A stretch of 32,143 nucleotides of DNA from Acidobacteriota bacterium (GCA_021833665.1 JAKBES010000012.1:1-32143); one strand, 5' to 3'. Numbered from the stretch's first letter, positions 9,001 through 15,748 are shown. A program made the numbers and translations. The notes: generated by a model not told the origin, from the sequence alone.

Positions 9001-9164
9001 TGGAGCGCCTGAGCCCGCTGGCCGTGGTGGCCATCGGCGGCCTCATGGTGTCCACGTTCCTGACGCTGATCTATGTTCCCGTGTTCTACGAAGTGTTCGA
9101 TACGCTGCAGACCAAGGTGGCGGGACTGTTTGGAAAACGTGAGGAAGTGAGGAGTGAAGAGTGA
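6027..9164 (+). CDS. RND-family efflux permease (AcrB/HAE-like)
   Basis: This is the proton-driven inner-membrane pump of the tripartite system, 1045 residues, full length for the superfamily. TM1 is at about 11-30 and a large periplasmic porter loop follows to about residue 337. TM4 carries the paired aspartates Asp402-Asp403 in GMLLDDAIVVLENIERH, which relay protons. A second loop and TM7-12 follow, with MILLAGIVVKNSILLIDF near the C-terminus. The sequence is closer to acriflavine/hydrophobic-efflux pumps than to CusA/CzcA, so metal transport is suggested mainly by arsR upstream. The last residues, EEVRSEE, are encoded by an intergenic GAGGAGTGAAGAG repeat, so the native end may have been somewhat different. 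Confidence 0.94.
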   Translation: MRLVESYVKKPHLLLSVVLLLAVVGIVGFFKLPVNLFPDSERPQIAVVTVWPGASADDVNGDVSRVIEKELKTIELVRRVTSTSNDEVSVVMAEFQYKKGLDSAATDVSNSLNKIRPLLPPDIRPYQVYKVSSATPAVLTLSLTPREGSHLDLSMIRQLADNPIKEALLRLPDVANVEVFGAYQPVIRVTLDPNKLQAYHLSPGQVVQALNAWNRNTPEGLLVTDQSHILLKNEGEFKRSEEVGGVVVSAGAGPPVYLRDVATVERSIQERLSAFHGNGKSAIGINIQRALSGYALPTIASVTAKLPALERQYPGIHFEIADTQGELIHTSVSNMVDALRDAIIMTVIVIFLFLADVRGMILAGISIPFTYLITFAFMWLFGFEFDLVTLTGVILGVGMLLDDAIVVLENIERHYHKLGQDLNEATIGGTQEVMLAILSGTYATVVVLLPIIFIGGFVQTVLRPLSLTLSIALMASYLVSVTILPILAPFILKLGGRVERWKWELKLDHIVTGKILHAIQEFFVSAVDFALGHKLLFILPAMMMLVLTGRVLMPLIGRDLMPPMDTGIFRVTFEAYPNTSLKDTEALLSTVEGVIRKQPGVTMTSSTLGSEPGILSFGSGRNPQQAFVTVHLVSRFQRKQTMWQVEKSVEDQLLKVPGLRFPAAFDYGATPLSTIRSTVDLMISGPDPKVLAQLQQEVTKRLKTVGGLTAVAPTWTLDRLEYRYLPDADRLAIYGTDAATVAAQVSAQVKGFPATLFRVPGQDSFAVWVQAQASRRENPMDLATLPILTPKGTVPLSALGRVERAFVPTLHTRQNLQETVDVLGYRSTTAVTHINDNVTAALKGLTIPVGYTIQDEGERKTMDEAFSSLMAALVLGLILLYFSLIPAFKSFIHPLTIMVAIPLGIIGAAWAMLITGKHSCMPSFMGMILLAGIVVKNSILLIDFILEARAKGESRHDALVGSVRVRTRPILMTAVGTSVGMLPIALQWAIGLERLSPLAVVAIGGLMVSTFLTLIYVPVFYEVFDTLQTKVAGLFGKREEVRSEE

Positions 9165-9222
9165 AGAAGGAAGCGCGTGAAGTCGGGTTTGATTGGCTCC
9201 CCGCTTCCTGCTTCCTGCTTCC
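9139..9222. repeat. purine repeat with complementary pyrimidine arm
   Basis: GAGGAAGTGAGGAGTGAAGA units (9139-9173) overlap the end of the pump gene. They are followed at 9202-9222 by CTTCCTG tandem units. AGGAAGCG (9168-9175) and CGCTTCCT (9202-9209) are perfectly complementary, so the element can fold as a hairpin between the pump gene and the next gene. Confidence 0.6.
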
Positions 9223-9260
9223 GCAACAGTAACGGCTCATAGCCGAGAAAGAGGACGACA

Positions 9261-9635
9261 ATGGACATGAACGCGCCGCCCACGGCCGAACAGGTTCTGG
9301 GCATGATGCGAACCAAGATGGGGCCTACCATGCCCGAGTGGCCCGAATCGCTGGCCAAGCTGGCCCCCGACCTGCTCGTCGCCACGGGCATGACCTCGGC
9401 CCAGAGCGTGGGGCGAGAGGAGAGCACGATACCGGCCAAGTACCGCCATCTCATGGGTGTGTCCGCGGCCCTGGCCCGGGGCCACATGAACTGTGCCTGC
9501 GCTCAAGCCCATATGGCGCGAGCCGCGGGGGCTACGCGCGACGAGATCCTCGACGCCGTGCGCATCACGCGCCACCTCGCCGCGTCGGGCGTGCTGGACG
9601 TCTCCGTAGATCTGCTGCGGGATCTGGCGGGGTAA
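9261..9635 (+). CDS. carboxymuconolactone decarboxylase (AhpD-like) family protein
   Basis: This 124-residue protein has the CMD/AhpD fold signature: YRHLMGVSAALARGHMNCACAQAH followed by AGATRDEILDAVRI. AhpD proteins are thiol reductants that use a CxxC-x3-H site; here the spacing is Cys78-Ala-Cys80-x3-His84, a CxC variant. Enzyme activity is therefore uncertain: it could be a redox protein or a thiol-based metal binder. It starts at ATG 9261 (a second ATG at 9267 is possible). It sits within the efflux run, 96 bases after the pump. The real decarboxylase role in aromatic degradation is unlikely in this context. Confidence 0.85.
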   Translation: MDMNAPPTAEQVLGMMRTKMGPTMPEWPESLAKLAPDLLVATGMTSAQSVGREESTIPAKYRHLMGVSAALARGHMNCACAQAHMARAAGATRDEILDAVRITRHLAASGVLDVSVDLLRDLAG

Positions 9636-9646
9636 GTAGACAGTGA

Positions 9647-9710
9647 GGAGCGGGGAGCAAGAGGCTGCGGCCGTTGTCTTTCGGCTCCCTGCTTCCCGCT
9701 CCCCCTTTTT
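9647..9710 (+). terminator. repeat-derived hairpin with T5 in front of fmdE
   Basis: A left arm (9647-9665, starting GGAGCGGGGAGC) pairs with a right arm (9684-9702, ending CCCGCTCC) at 15 of 19 positions, plus two G-U pairs. CCCC and TTTTT (9706-9710) follow, then the fmdE ribosome binding site. The shape is that of an intrinsic terminator or attenuator inside the operon. It is also a member of the intergenic GGGAGC-type repeat family. Confidence 0.45.
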
Positions 9711-9729
9711 AGACGAGGAGAAGCCTACC

Positions 9730-10341
9730 ATGACTGAGCACAAGCACCATTATTCTCCGCCGCAATGGGCTTTCGACTTTCACGGACACGTCTGCCCCTT
9801 CATGCCCCTAGGCTACCGGATGGGCATGCTCGCCCTGGAGAAGCTCGGGGTGGCCCACGAGAAGGACCACACGCTCCACGTCGCATGCGAGCTGGGGGAG
9901 GGCCACCCCCAGACCTGCCTGATGGACGGCATCCAGATCGCGACGGGTGCCACCTTCGGCAAGACCCTCATGGAGAAAGCCTACTGGGGTAAACTGGCCG
10001 CCACCTTCTGGTATCCCGGCAAAACACCCGTCCGCTTTGCTCTGCGGGCGCCCTTCCTCGACCAGTTCGGGGGCTTCGAGTTCTTCGCCTACAGAAAGAA
10101 GGGAATCGAACCCTCCCAGATCCCGGTGGAGGTCACGAATCAGGTAGTATCCTGGACGCTGAACCAGCCCGACGACGCGGTCTACGCCATCTCCGAACGA
10201 CCGGAGTTCAAGTACACGCCCCCCAAGGGCTCTTTCGCGAAGTTCCTCTGCTCCACGTGCGGCGAGTACGTCTTCGAGCGCTACGTGCGAATGAAGGACG
10301 GCAAACCATACTGCATTCCTTGCTCCGGGTACAAGGGGTAG
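9730..10341 (+). CDS. FmdE-family protein with C-terminal zinc ribbon
   Basis: This 203-residue protein resembles FmdE (formylmethanofuran dehydrogenase subunit E family). The N-terminal domain has FHGHVCPFMPLGYRMG with His18, His20 and Cys22, then Cys53 and CLMDGIQIATGATFGK with Cys63 and Asp66, the usual conserved metal-ligand set. A C-terminal zinc ribbon has Cys174/Cys177 and Cys195/Cys198. No methanofuran genes are nearby, so a methanogenesis-type role is unlikely; a metal-handling or redox role within the efflux operon is my inference. I chose ATG 9730, preceded by GACGAGGAG, over an upstream GTG at 9643 that would translate the hairpin repeat. Confidence 0.87.
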   Translation: MTEHKHHYSPPQWAFDFHGHVCPFMPLGYRMGMLALEKLGVAHEKDHTLHVACELGEGHPQTCLMDGIQIATGATFGKTLMEKAYWGKLAATFWYPGKTPVRFALRAPFLDQFGGFEFFAYRKKGIEPSQIPVEVTNQVVSWTLNQPDDAVYAISERPEFKYTPPKGSFAKFLCSTCGEYVFERYVRMKDGKPYCIPCSGYKG

Positions 10342-10367
10342 ACCAGCGGACTTACCAGGCGCTGGTC
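10341..10367 (+). other. 8-bp hairpin at the fmdE stop
   Basis: GACCAGCG (10341-10348) and CGCTGGTC (10360-10367) are exact complements around an 11-base loop, beginning on the last base of the fmdE stop codon and ending just before the next ribosome binding site (GGGAGG). No T-tract follows, so it is more likely an mRNA stability or processing element than a terminator. Confidence 0.4.
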
Positions 10368-10381
10368 TCGGGAGGCTTCGG

Positions 10382-11641
10382 ATGAACGGAATCTGGCCAT
10401 TTGCTCCCCCCGACGCATTCAAGATCGTGCTGATCCTCTTTCTCTCCTTCCTGCTCGGACTCGAGCACGAGGAGCACCGGCCGCAGAAGGGCTACGCTTT
10501 CGGAGGAGTCCGGACCTTCCCGCAACTTGGTCTCTTCGGATACATCCTGGCGACGTTGGCCGATCCCTCCATTTTCTTGGTGGCTATCGGCTTGGTCGTC
10601 GCCGGGGTGTTTCTGACGGTCTCCTACATCCACAAGCTGAAGATAGACCCCGGGGCGGGCATCACCACGGAGATTTCAGGCCTCGGGACGGTGTTGCTGG
10701 GGGCGCTCGTTCAGCGCGACCGCCTCTGGCTCGCTGCAGCCCTCGTGGTCGTCGCCCTTCTCCTCCTGGAGCTCAAGACCGGCCTTGAGAGCATGGCCCG
10801 GCGCGTCGACCCGGCCGAGATCATCACCTTTACCAAATTCCTTCTTCTCTGTGCCGTGATCCTCCCGATCGTGCCGAACCAGCCTTTCACCCCCTTCGCC
10901 ATCAACCCCTTCAAGACCTGGCTCGTGGTGGTGGCGGTGAGCGCCATCTCCTACGTGAGCTATGTCTTGCAGAGACTTACCAAAGGCAAGGGCGGCATCC
11001 TCCTTTCCGCCCTTTTGGGGGGCGCGTACTCCTCCACGGTAACCACGGTCGTGCTGGCCAAGCGCGCGGCCAAGGAGGAAAGGCCACACCTCTTCGCGGG
11101 CGCTACGCTGCTGGCTTCCGGAGTCTTTTACCTGCGCCTCATCCTCTTGCTGGCCTTTTTCAGCCTCCCCCTGACGCGCCTTCTGGCGCCGGGATTTCTC
11201 ATCCTCGGCGTGTCCGCAACGGTGGCGGGGTGGCTCTGGTCGCGCCTGCCCGACGTTCACTCGCAGGAGATCGAACGGGAGTGGACCTCCAGTAACCCCT
11301 TGGAGCTGCGCGCGGCCTTCACCTTCGCGCTCATCTTCGTGGCCATGCTGGTGGCGACGCACCTCACCGTGACCTACCTCGGCGCGGGGGGCGTCTATAC
11401 CCTCGGAGCGCTGATGGGACTCACGGACATCACTCCCTATGTCATGGGATTGGCTCACGGACTCAACACCCCCACCGCGCTGACCGTGGCGGCTGGGGGC
11501 ATCATCGTATCGGCCGCCAGCAACAACCTGGTCAAGGGAGGCTACGCGTACTTCTTCTCCGACCGAAAGACGGGTAGGCAGAGCCTCGCCCTCCTCCTGG
11601 TCCTGACCTTGGCAAGCCTGGCGCCCCTGTTCTTCTTGTGA
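10382..11641 (+). CDS. MgtC/SapB-DUF4010 family membrane protein
   Basis: This 419-residue inner-membrane protein has about 12 hydrophobic segments. The N-terminal part (residues 1 to about 125) matches the MgtC/SapB family through FLLGLEHEEH and GGVRTFPQLGLFGYI. The rest matches DUF4010, with GKGGILLSALLGGAYSSTVTTVVLAKRA and the C-terminal GIIVSAASNNLVKGGYAYFF. MgtC relatives affect magnesium and phosphate homeostasis; the DUF4010 fusion proteins have no established transport substrate. The start is ATG 10382 after GGGAGGCTTCG. Its place among metal efflux genes suggests ion transport, which is inference only. Confidence 0.88.
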   Translation: MNGIWPFAPPDAFKIVLILFLSFLLGLEHEEHRPQKGYAFGGVRTFPQLGLFGYILATLADPSIFLVAIGLVVAGVFLTVSYIHKLKIDPGAGITTEISGLGTVLLGALVQRDRLWLAAALVVVALLLLELKTGLESMARRVDPAEIITFTKFLLLCAVILPIVPNQPFTPFAINPFKTWLVVVAVSAISYVSYVLQRLTKGKGGILLSALLGGAYSSTVTTVVLAKRAAKEERPHLFAGATLLASGVFYLRLILLLAFFSLPLTRLLAPGFLILGVSATVAGWLWSRLPDVHSQEIEREWTSSNPLELRAAFTFALIFVAMLVATHLTVTYLGAGGVYTLGALMGLTDITPYVMGLAHGLNTPTALTVAAGGIIVSAASNNLVKGGYAYFFSDRKTGRQSLALLLVLTLASLAPLFFL

Positions 11642-11782
11642 GGGACTCCGCCCGTGGGCATTCGCAGATCAATGGACTTACCCATCGTGGCTTTGGGGGG
11701 ACGCACGGATCAGCCCCCGCTGGGTCTGTTACACGCACCGGCCTCTGAGGGCAACCCCCCTCGGCAATACAGGGATGCAACG
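11642..11782 (+). other. non-coding spacer with a GAGGG/CCCTC hairpin
   Basis: This 141-base gap lies before the decayed permease. CTCTGAGGG, a CAA spacer and CCCCCCTCGG can form a short GC hairpin near 11743-11764. I compared the spacer by eye with the fluoride, NiCo and manganese riboswitch consensus cores and saw no match. An in-frame extension of the permease from 11654 exists but does not look like a transporter N-terminus. Confidence 0.3.
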
Positions 11783-12306
11783 ATGAGCGTCTCATTCTTG
11801 ATCATCGCCTTCGTCACCATTCTGGTGATCTCGATCGTCTTCTCCATATTCGGCAAGGGGGGCGGGTCGCTCTATACGCCCGTATTGGTCATGCTGGGAA
11901 TGGCGCTGCAGCCGGCCATTTCTACCGTTTCTGTCTGGTCTTCCTGCCGGGGACCATGGCCGGTTCCTTCTTGGGGGCCGTGCTCTCCAGCCTCATCGGC
12001 GTGGGAGGCGGACGGATCATCTTCCCCTTCCTGGTGCTGTACATGAAGTACGGGGCGCAGAGGGCGGCGGGGGCCAACTCGCTCATCGTGACAGTCAGCT
12101 CACTCGTGGGAACCGTTGGCCACTTTGCACTGGGCCATGTGGATTACCGGTTTCTCGCGGGCGCGATGCTGGCTTGCATCATTGGCGCCGCTGCCGGTTC
12201 GCATGTCACGGTAAAGGCGAGCCCGGGGTTCTTGAAGGTGGCCTTCGCCTGCATCATGTGGTGCTTCGCGACCCCAATCGCCCTGAAGCTCATGGGCATC
12301 CTCTAG
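11783..12306 (+). pseudogene. decayed TauE/SafE (TSUP) permease, internal deletion and frameshift
   Basis: Two pieces of one TSUP-family anion permease lie in different frames. The first (from ATG 11783) has a TM segment and the glycine motif FGKGGGSLYTP. The second, read in another frame from about 11930 to the TAG at 12304-12306, has FLPGTMAGSFLGA and the second glycine motif IGVGGGRIIFPFLVLYM, then further TM segments. In intact family members these motifs are usually well over 100 residues apart; here only about 55 codons separate them, so a block of roughly 60-80 codons is missing and the frame is lost near 11920-11936. TSUP proteins move sulfite, thiosulfate or organosulfonates. A short separate protein from an internal ATG at 11956 is possible. 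An assembly error cannot be excluded. Confidence 0.75.
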
Positions 12307-12318
12307 GAGTGACCGGTC

Positions 12319-13242
12319 ATGGGCCATAGCCACAACCACGAGATCCCCGAGAACGGCTCCATGGACCTGAGGCTCTGGGCGAGCGCGGCCCTCAACGGGG
12401 CCATCACGCTGACGGAATTCTTCGGCGGCCTCTTTTCGGGCAGCCTTGCGCTGCTTTCGGACGCGGCCCACAACCTGAGCGATGTGGCAGCCGTTGTGCT
12501 GGCCCTCTGGGCCCGGCGCTTCGGCCGCCGCCCGCCCACCGCCCGCCACACCTACGGCTTCAAGCGGGCGGAGGTGCTCGCGGCGCTGGCCAATGCGGCG
12601 GTCCTCATCGCCGTGACCGTGCTCATCGCGAGGGAAGCTTTCGTGCGCTTGCTCCATCCCGAGCCGGTCCAGCAGGGGCTCATGCTCGCGGTGGCGCTCG
12701 TGGCACTCTTTGCCAACGTGGGGTCGGTCTTCCTGCTGAAGCACCACGAGAAGGACGACCTCAACGTGCGCAGCGCCTTCCTCCACATGGCCCAGGACGC
12801 CCTCGCCTCCCTCGCCGTGGTGATCGCCGCCCTCCTGGCCCACACGGGTGTTGGGCCCTACGTGGATCCGGCGGCGGCGCTCCTGGTGGGCCTGGCGGTC
12901 TTGCGCAGCGCCCTGTCGCTCGTCTGGGAGACGGTCTCCACGCTCATGGAGGGTGTGCCCCAGGACGTGGATTTGGAGGCGGTCGTGGCGGGCGTGAGCC
13001 GCGCCTTTCCCGCCGCGCGGCTCCACCACGTTCACCTTTGGCAGAACGGCCCAGGCCAGCGTCTGCTCACCGCCCACGTGACGCTCGAAAGCAACATGGA
13101 CGGCGCGGCCATCGAAGCGCTCTTCGATCAGATCAAGGACCTGCTTCACGAAGAGTGGGAGGTCACCCACGCCACGCTGGAGCCCGAAGTGGCCGGGTGC
13201 GGGGAGACAGGCCTGCTCGGCCAGTGGGAGGACCACGCATGA
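12319..13242 (+). CDS. cation diffusion facilitator, CzcD/ZitB-type Zn/Co exporter
   Basis: This 307-residue inner-membrane antiporter would export Zn2+, and possibly Co2+ or Cd2+, in exchange for protons. The N-terminus is His-rich (MGHSHNHE). TM2 contains SDAAHNLSD with His51 and Asp55, and TM5 contains LHMAQDALAS with His156 and Asp160; this HxxxD/HxxxD pair is the transport site of zinc CDF proteins. The cytoplasmic C-terminal domain (about 210-290) includes HHVHLW and HVTLE, which fit the regulatory zinc-binding ferredoxin-like fold. It starts at ATG 12319, 12 bases after the decayed permease. The ATGA at 13239-13242 ends the gene. Confidence 0.93.
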   Translation: MGHSHNHEIPENGSMDLRLWASAALNGAITLTEFFGGLFSGSLALLSDAAHNLSDVAAVVLALWARRFGRRPPTARHTYGFKRAEVLAALANAAVLIAVTVLIAREAFVRLLHPEPVQQGLMLAVALVALFANVGSVFLLKHHEKDDLNVRSAFLHMAQDALASLAVVIAALLAHTGVGPYVDPAAALLVGLAVLRSALSLVWETVSTLMEGVPQDVDLEAVVAGVSRAFPAARLHHVHLWQNGPGQRLLTAHVTLESNMDGAAIEALFDQIKDLLHEEWEVTHATLEPEVAGCGETGLLGQWEDHA

Positions 13243-13290
13243 GAGGGCGAATCCGCCTCGGACTCCAAGGGCCTTTCACAGGGAGACGCG

Positions 13291-13350
13291 GAGGAAGGGA
13301 GAAGAAAGGCGGCGTGCATGAGAGCCATCCTCCCCTCCTCTCCTCCTCAC
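13291..13350. repeat. purine/pyrimidine paired repeat before the porin
   Basis: GAGGAAGGGAGAAGAAAGG (13291 onward) faces CCTCCCCTCCTCTCCTCCTC (about 13329-13348), which is largely complementary. It is a weaker member of the intergenic family seen at 9647, 18759 and 23191, and it makes translation of this stretch as porin N-terminus unlikely. Confidence 0.45.
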
Positions 13351-13385
13351 TATTCACGCTTGCTCCGTCGCGGGCACGGCGGGCA

Positions 13386-14480
13386 TTGAGGCCGGCTTGG
13401 CGCGGTTGGGCGGTGATGCTCTTCTGGCTGCCGCTGGCGGCCTTGGCGGATGGGGCGCCGGCTCCCTCGCCCTACCTTCCCGTGCTCAGTTCCTACGTTC
13501 AGATCCGCTACACCGATCCCAGCCAAGGCGACGACACGTGGGCCATCCGCAGGCTGAAACTCATGCTCGACGGAGGGCCATCGGAGGGAATCCACTACCA
13601 CCTCCAGTTCATCTACAAAACGAACCTCCAAAGCTCCACCGACGACCAGATCTACCTCCAGGACGCCTACGTCGTGATTCCCGCGGCCAAGGCTCTGGTG
13701 TTTAAGCTCGGCCAGTTCGTGCCCCCCTTCGGCCCCGAACGCTTCGAGCCCGACTGGAAACTTGACCTCGTGGACCGCACCGACGTGACCAATCGCATGG
13801 TGGTGAACGGCAACCTGGGCAAGAGCTTCGCGCGCGACCGGGGCGTGGAGGGCGACTGGACGAAGGGGGGCTTCTCATTGTCCGTCGGCTTCTTCCAGGG
13901 CGAGGGGGCCAACATGAACCCGATGGGAAACGGTCCCCTGGGCGTCGCTCGCCTGAGCTACGGCGGAAAAGGAGGGGCGGACGGATCCGCCTGGCATTGG
14001 CGGGCGGGCCTGGCCGCCTCGGACCGGCACGACAGCGACTTGAACCTCTCCGCAGAGTTCCCGGGCGTCAGTCCCAAGCTCACGAGCCACTTCGCCGGGC
14101 GTGACAGCCGCTTCAACGTCTTCGCTGAAGCGAGCTTCGGAAAGGTTCGGGGGCAGGTCGAGGTGTTCAGAACGTGGCTTTCGCCGTCGAGGGGCAGCGA
14201 AATCTCCGCCCACGGCGCTTACGGCCAGGTGGCCTACCTGCCGGTCCGGCAGATCATCCTCGCCCTGCGCTACGAGGCCTTCACGCCGGACGTCCACGAA
14301 CCCGACGTGGCCAGCCAGGATCTCTGGACCGCCGGCGTCACGGTGGACGTACCCAAGACCTCCCTGCGTCTCGCCTGCGACTACAGCCATCCCACCACCA
14401 CCTGGCCCAGGACCCACGGCGACGTGGTCCGAGTCCAGCTTCAATGGATCTTCCCGTCGTGGCACGTGAGCGGCGAATGA
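13386..14480 (+). CDS. OprO/OprP-family (phosphate-selective type) porin
   Basis: This outer-membrane beta-barrel protein of about 364 residues belongs to the OprO/OprP group. Diagnostic stretches are YVQIRYTD, WAIRRLKLMLDG, YLQDAYVVI, FKLGQFVPPFGPERF and an alternating aromatic pattern of strands to the end (VRVQLQWIF). The signal peptide WRGWAVMLFWLPLAALADG is clear, but the start codon is not: TTG 13386 gives a positively charged n-region, GTG 13413 and ATG 13416 are shorter options, and ATG 13239 overlaps the CDF stop but would put about 50 odd, repeat-encoded residues in front. OprO and OprP pass phosphate or polyphosphate, and related anions such as arsenate can enter the same way. The stop overlaps the chromate transporter start. 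Confidence 0.82.
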   Translation: MRPAWRGWAVMLFWLPLAALADGAPAPSPYLPVLSSYVQIRYTDPSQGDDTWAIRRLKLMLDGGPSEGIHYHLQFIYKTNLQSSTDDQIYLQDAYVVIPAAKALVFKLGQFVPPFGPERFEPDWKLDLVDRTDVTNRMVVNGNLGKSFARDRGVEGDWTKGGFSLSVGFFQGEGANMNPMGNGPLGVARLSYGGKGGADGSAWHWRAGLAASDRHDSDLNLSAEFPGVSPKLTSHFAGRDSRFNVFAEASFGKVRGQVEVFRTWLSPSRGSEISAHGAYGQVAYLPVRQIILALRYEAFTPDVHEPDVASQDLWTAGVTVDVPKTSLRLACDYSHPTTTWPRTHGDVVRVQLQWIFPSWHVSGE

Positions 14481-15721
14481 GCAGGCAGGAAGTGAAAGCC
14501 GGCAGCTCGCCCAAGCCCCGGATGGATGCCTCCGCCGGGTGGTCCGGACGCCCTCTTCCAGGACTTCTTGCGCAATTCCTGTGGATCGGCGCCATCGGTT
14601 TCGGGGGCGGCATGGCCAACATCGCCCTCATGGAGCGCGAGCTGGTGCGCAAGCGCCGTGTCATCTCCCATGAGGAGTTTCTGCACGGCGTGGGCTTCGG
14701 CCAGCTCTTGGGCCCCTTCGCCGTGAACACGGCCTTCTTCGTGGGGTGCAGGCTTTTCGGACCGTTGGGGGGGCTCCTCTGTGCGACGGCCTTTATGGCG
14801 CCCTCGGTTCTCATCGTCATCGTCCTCTCCTGGCTCTACTTCGCCTACCACAGCATTCCGTCCCTGCAGGCGGCGGTGAGGGGCGTCGGCCCGGTCGTCA
14901 TCGCCCTCATCCTGGCCGCCGCCTGGTCCCTGGGGCGCAAGGCCCTCCGGCGCTGGCCCGCCGCCGTGGTGGCCCTGCTGGCCCTGGCGCTCTCGCTGCT
15001 CAAGATCAACGCCGTCTACGTGCTGGCGGCGGCTGGCGTGCTGGGTCTCGTGCTGGGCCGCTCCCGGTTCGGGGGCTCCGGCTCCTCCAAGAGCGCGGGC
15101 CGTAGGGAGCGGGCGGCCCCCGGTGTGGCCGGAGTGGCCTTCTCCCCCAAGCTCGCGCAGCTCCCCGCCGCCGCGGCGGCTCCGGCGGCCGGAGGGGGCG
15201 TGGGGCTGGCGGCTCTGAGCTGGACCTTCCTCAAGATGGGTCTCGTCTTCTTCGGGGGCGGCTTCGTCCTGATCCCCATCCTCCACCAGAAGCTCGTAAC
15301 CCAGCTCCACTGGCTCGACAACCGCGAATTCCTAGACGGCGTGGCCATCAGCAACCTGACGCCCGGCCCCATCGCCGTGCTCGCCACCTTCGCCGGGTAC
15401 CACCTGCACGGCGTCGCGGGCGCCCTCGCCGCCACCGTGGCGCTCTTCGCCCCCGCCATGGCCCTCATGACGGTGCTCACGATGGGCTACGGACGCTTCA
15501 AGGGCAACGAGCGCTTCGAGGACTTCCTCGCGGGCGTTTCACCCGCCGTGGCGGGCCTCATTGTGGGAGCGGCCTTCCTCCTCGGCCCCTCGGTTCTCCA
15601 CGGCCTTCCGGGCTGGGCCCTCATGGCGCTGGCCCTCGTGCTGCTCCTGAGGTTGAAGGTGCACCCCGTCTTCCCGCTGGCGGCGGGGGCGCTTCTGGGC
15701 GCCGCCGGGTGGATCACCTGA
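14477..15721 (+). CDS. chrA: chromate transporter ChrA, two-domain form
   Basis: This 414-residue inner-membrane protein has two homologous CHR domains, the long form of the family. The first half has IGAIGFGGGMANIALMER and GFGQLLGPFAVNTAFFVG; the second has MGLVFFGGGFVLIPIL, LDGVAISNLTPGPIAVLATFAGY and a matching run of TM segments. A poorly conserved Ser/Arg/Ala-rich linker (about 195-250) joins them. ChrA proteins expel chromate, and some may move related oxyanions. The ATG at 14477 overlaps the porin stop as ATGA, so the two are translationally coupled. It is the last gene of the arsR-headed run. The substrate is known for the family, not shown here. Confidence 0.93.
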   Translation: MSRQEVKAGSSPKPRMDASAGWSGRPLPGLLAQFLWIGAIGFGGGMANIALMERELVRKRRVISHEEFLHGVGFGQLLGPFAVNTAFFVGCRLFGPLGGLLCATAFMAPSVLIVIVLSWLYFAYHSIPSLQAAVRGVGPVVIALILAAAWSLGRKALRRWPAAVVALLALALSLLKINAVYVLAAAGVLGLVLGRSRFGGSGSSKSAGRRERAAPGVAGVAFSPKLAQLPAAAAAPAAGGGVGLAALSWTFLKMGLVFFGGGFVLIPILHQKLVTQLHWLDNREFLDGVAISNLTPGPIAVLATFAGYHLHGVAGALAATVALFAPAMALMTVLTMGYGRFKGNERFEDFLAGVSPAVAGLIVGAAFLLGPSVLHGLPGWALMALALVLLLRLKVHPVFPLAAGALLGAAGWIT

Positions 15722-15748
15722 GCCGGCGGGGGTGAATGGAGGTTGATC

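Noticed and set aside
9643-9729. GTG start for FmdE at 9643
   Set aside because: The extension is encoded by the GGGAGC hairpin repeat; ATG 9730 follows a good GAGGAG site.
11642-11782. Metal or fluoride riboswitch before the TSUP remnant
   Set aside because: Some GC hairpins are present, but none of the conserved riboswitch cores I can recall is matched.
3146-15721. Mobile genomic island carrying the resistance operon
   Set aside because: No transposase, integrase, tRNA edge or direct repeats were found, and base composition looks like the flanks; transfer remains possible but unsupported.
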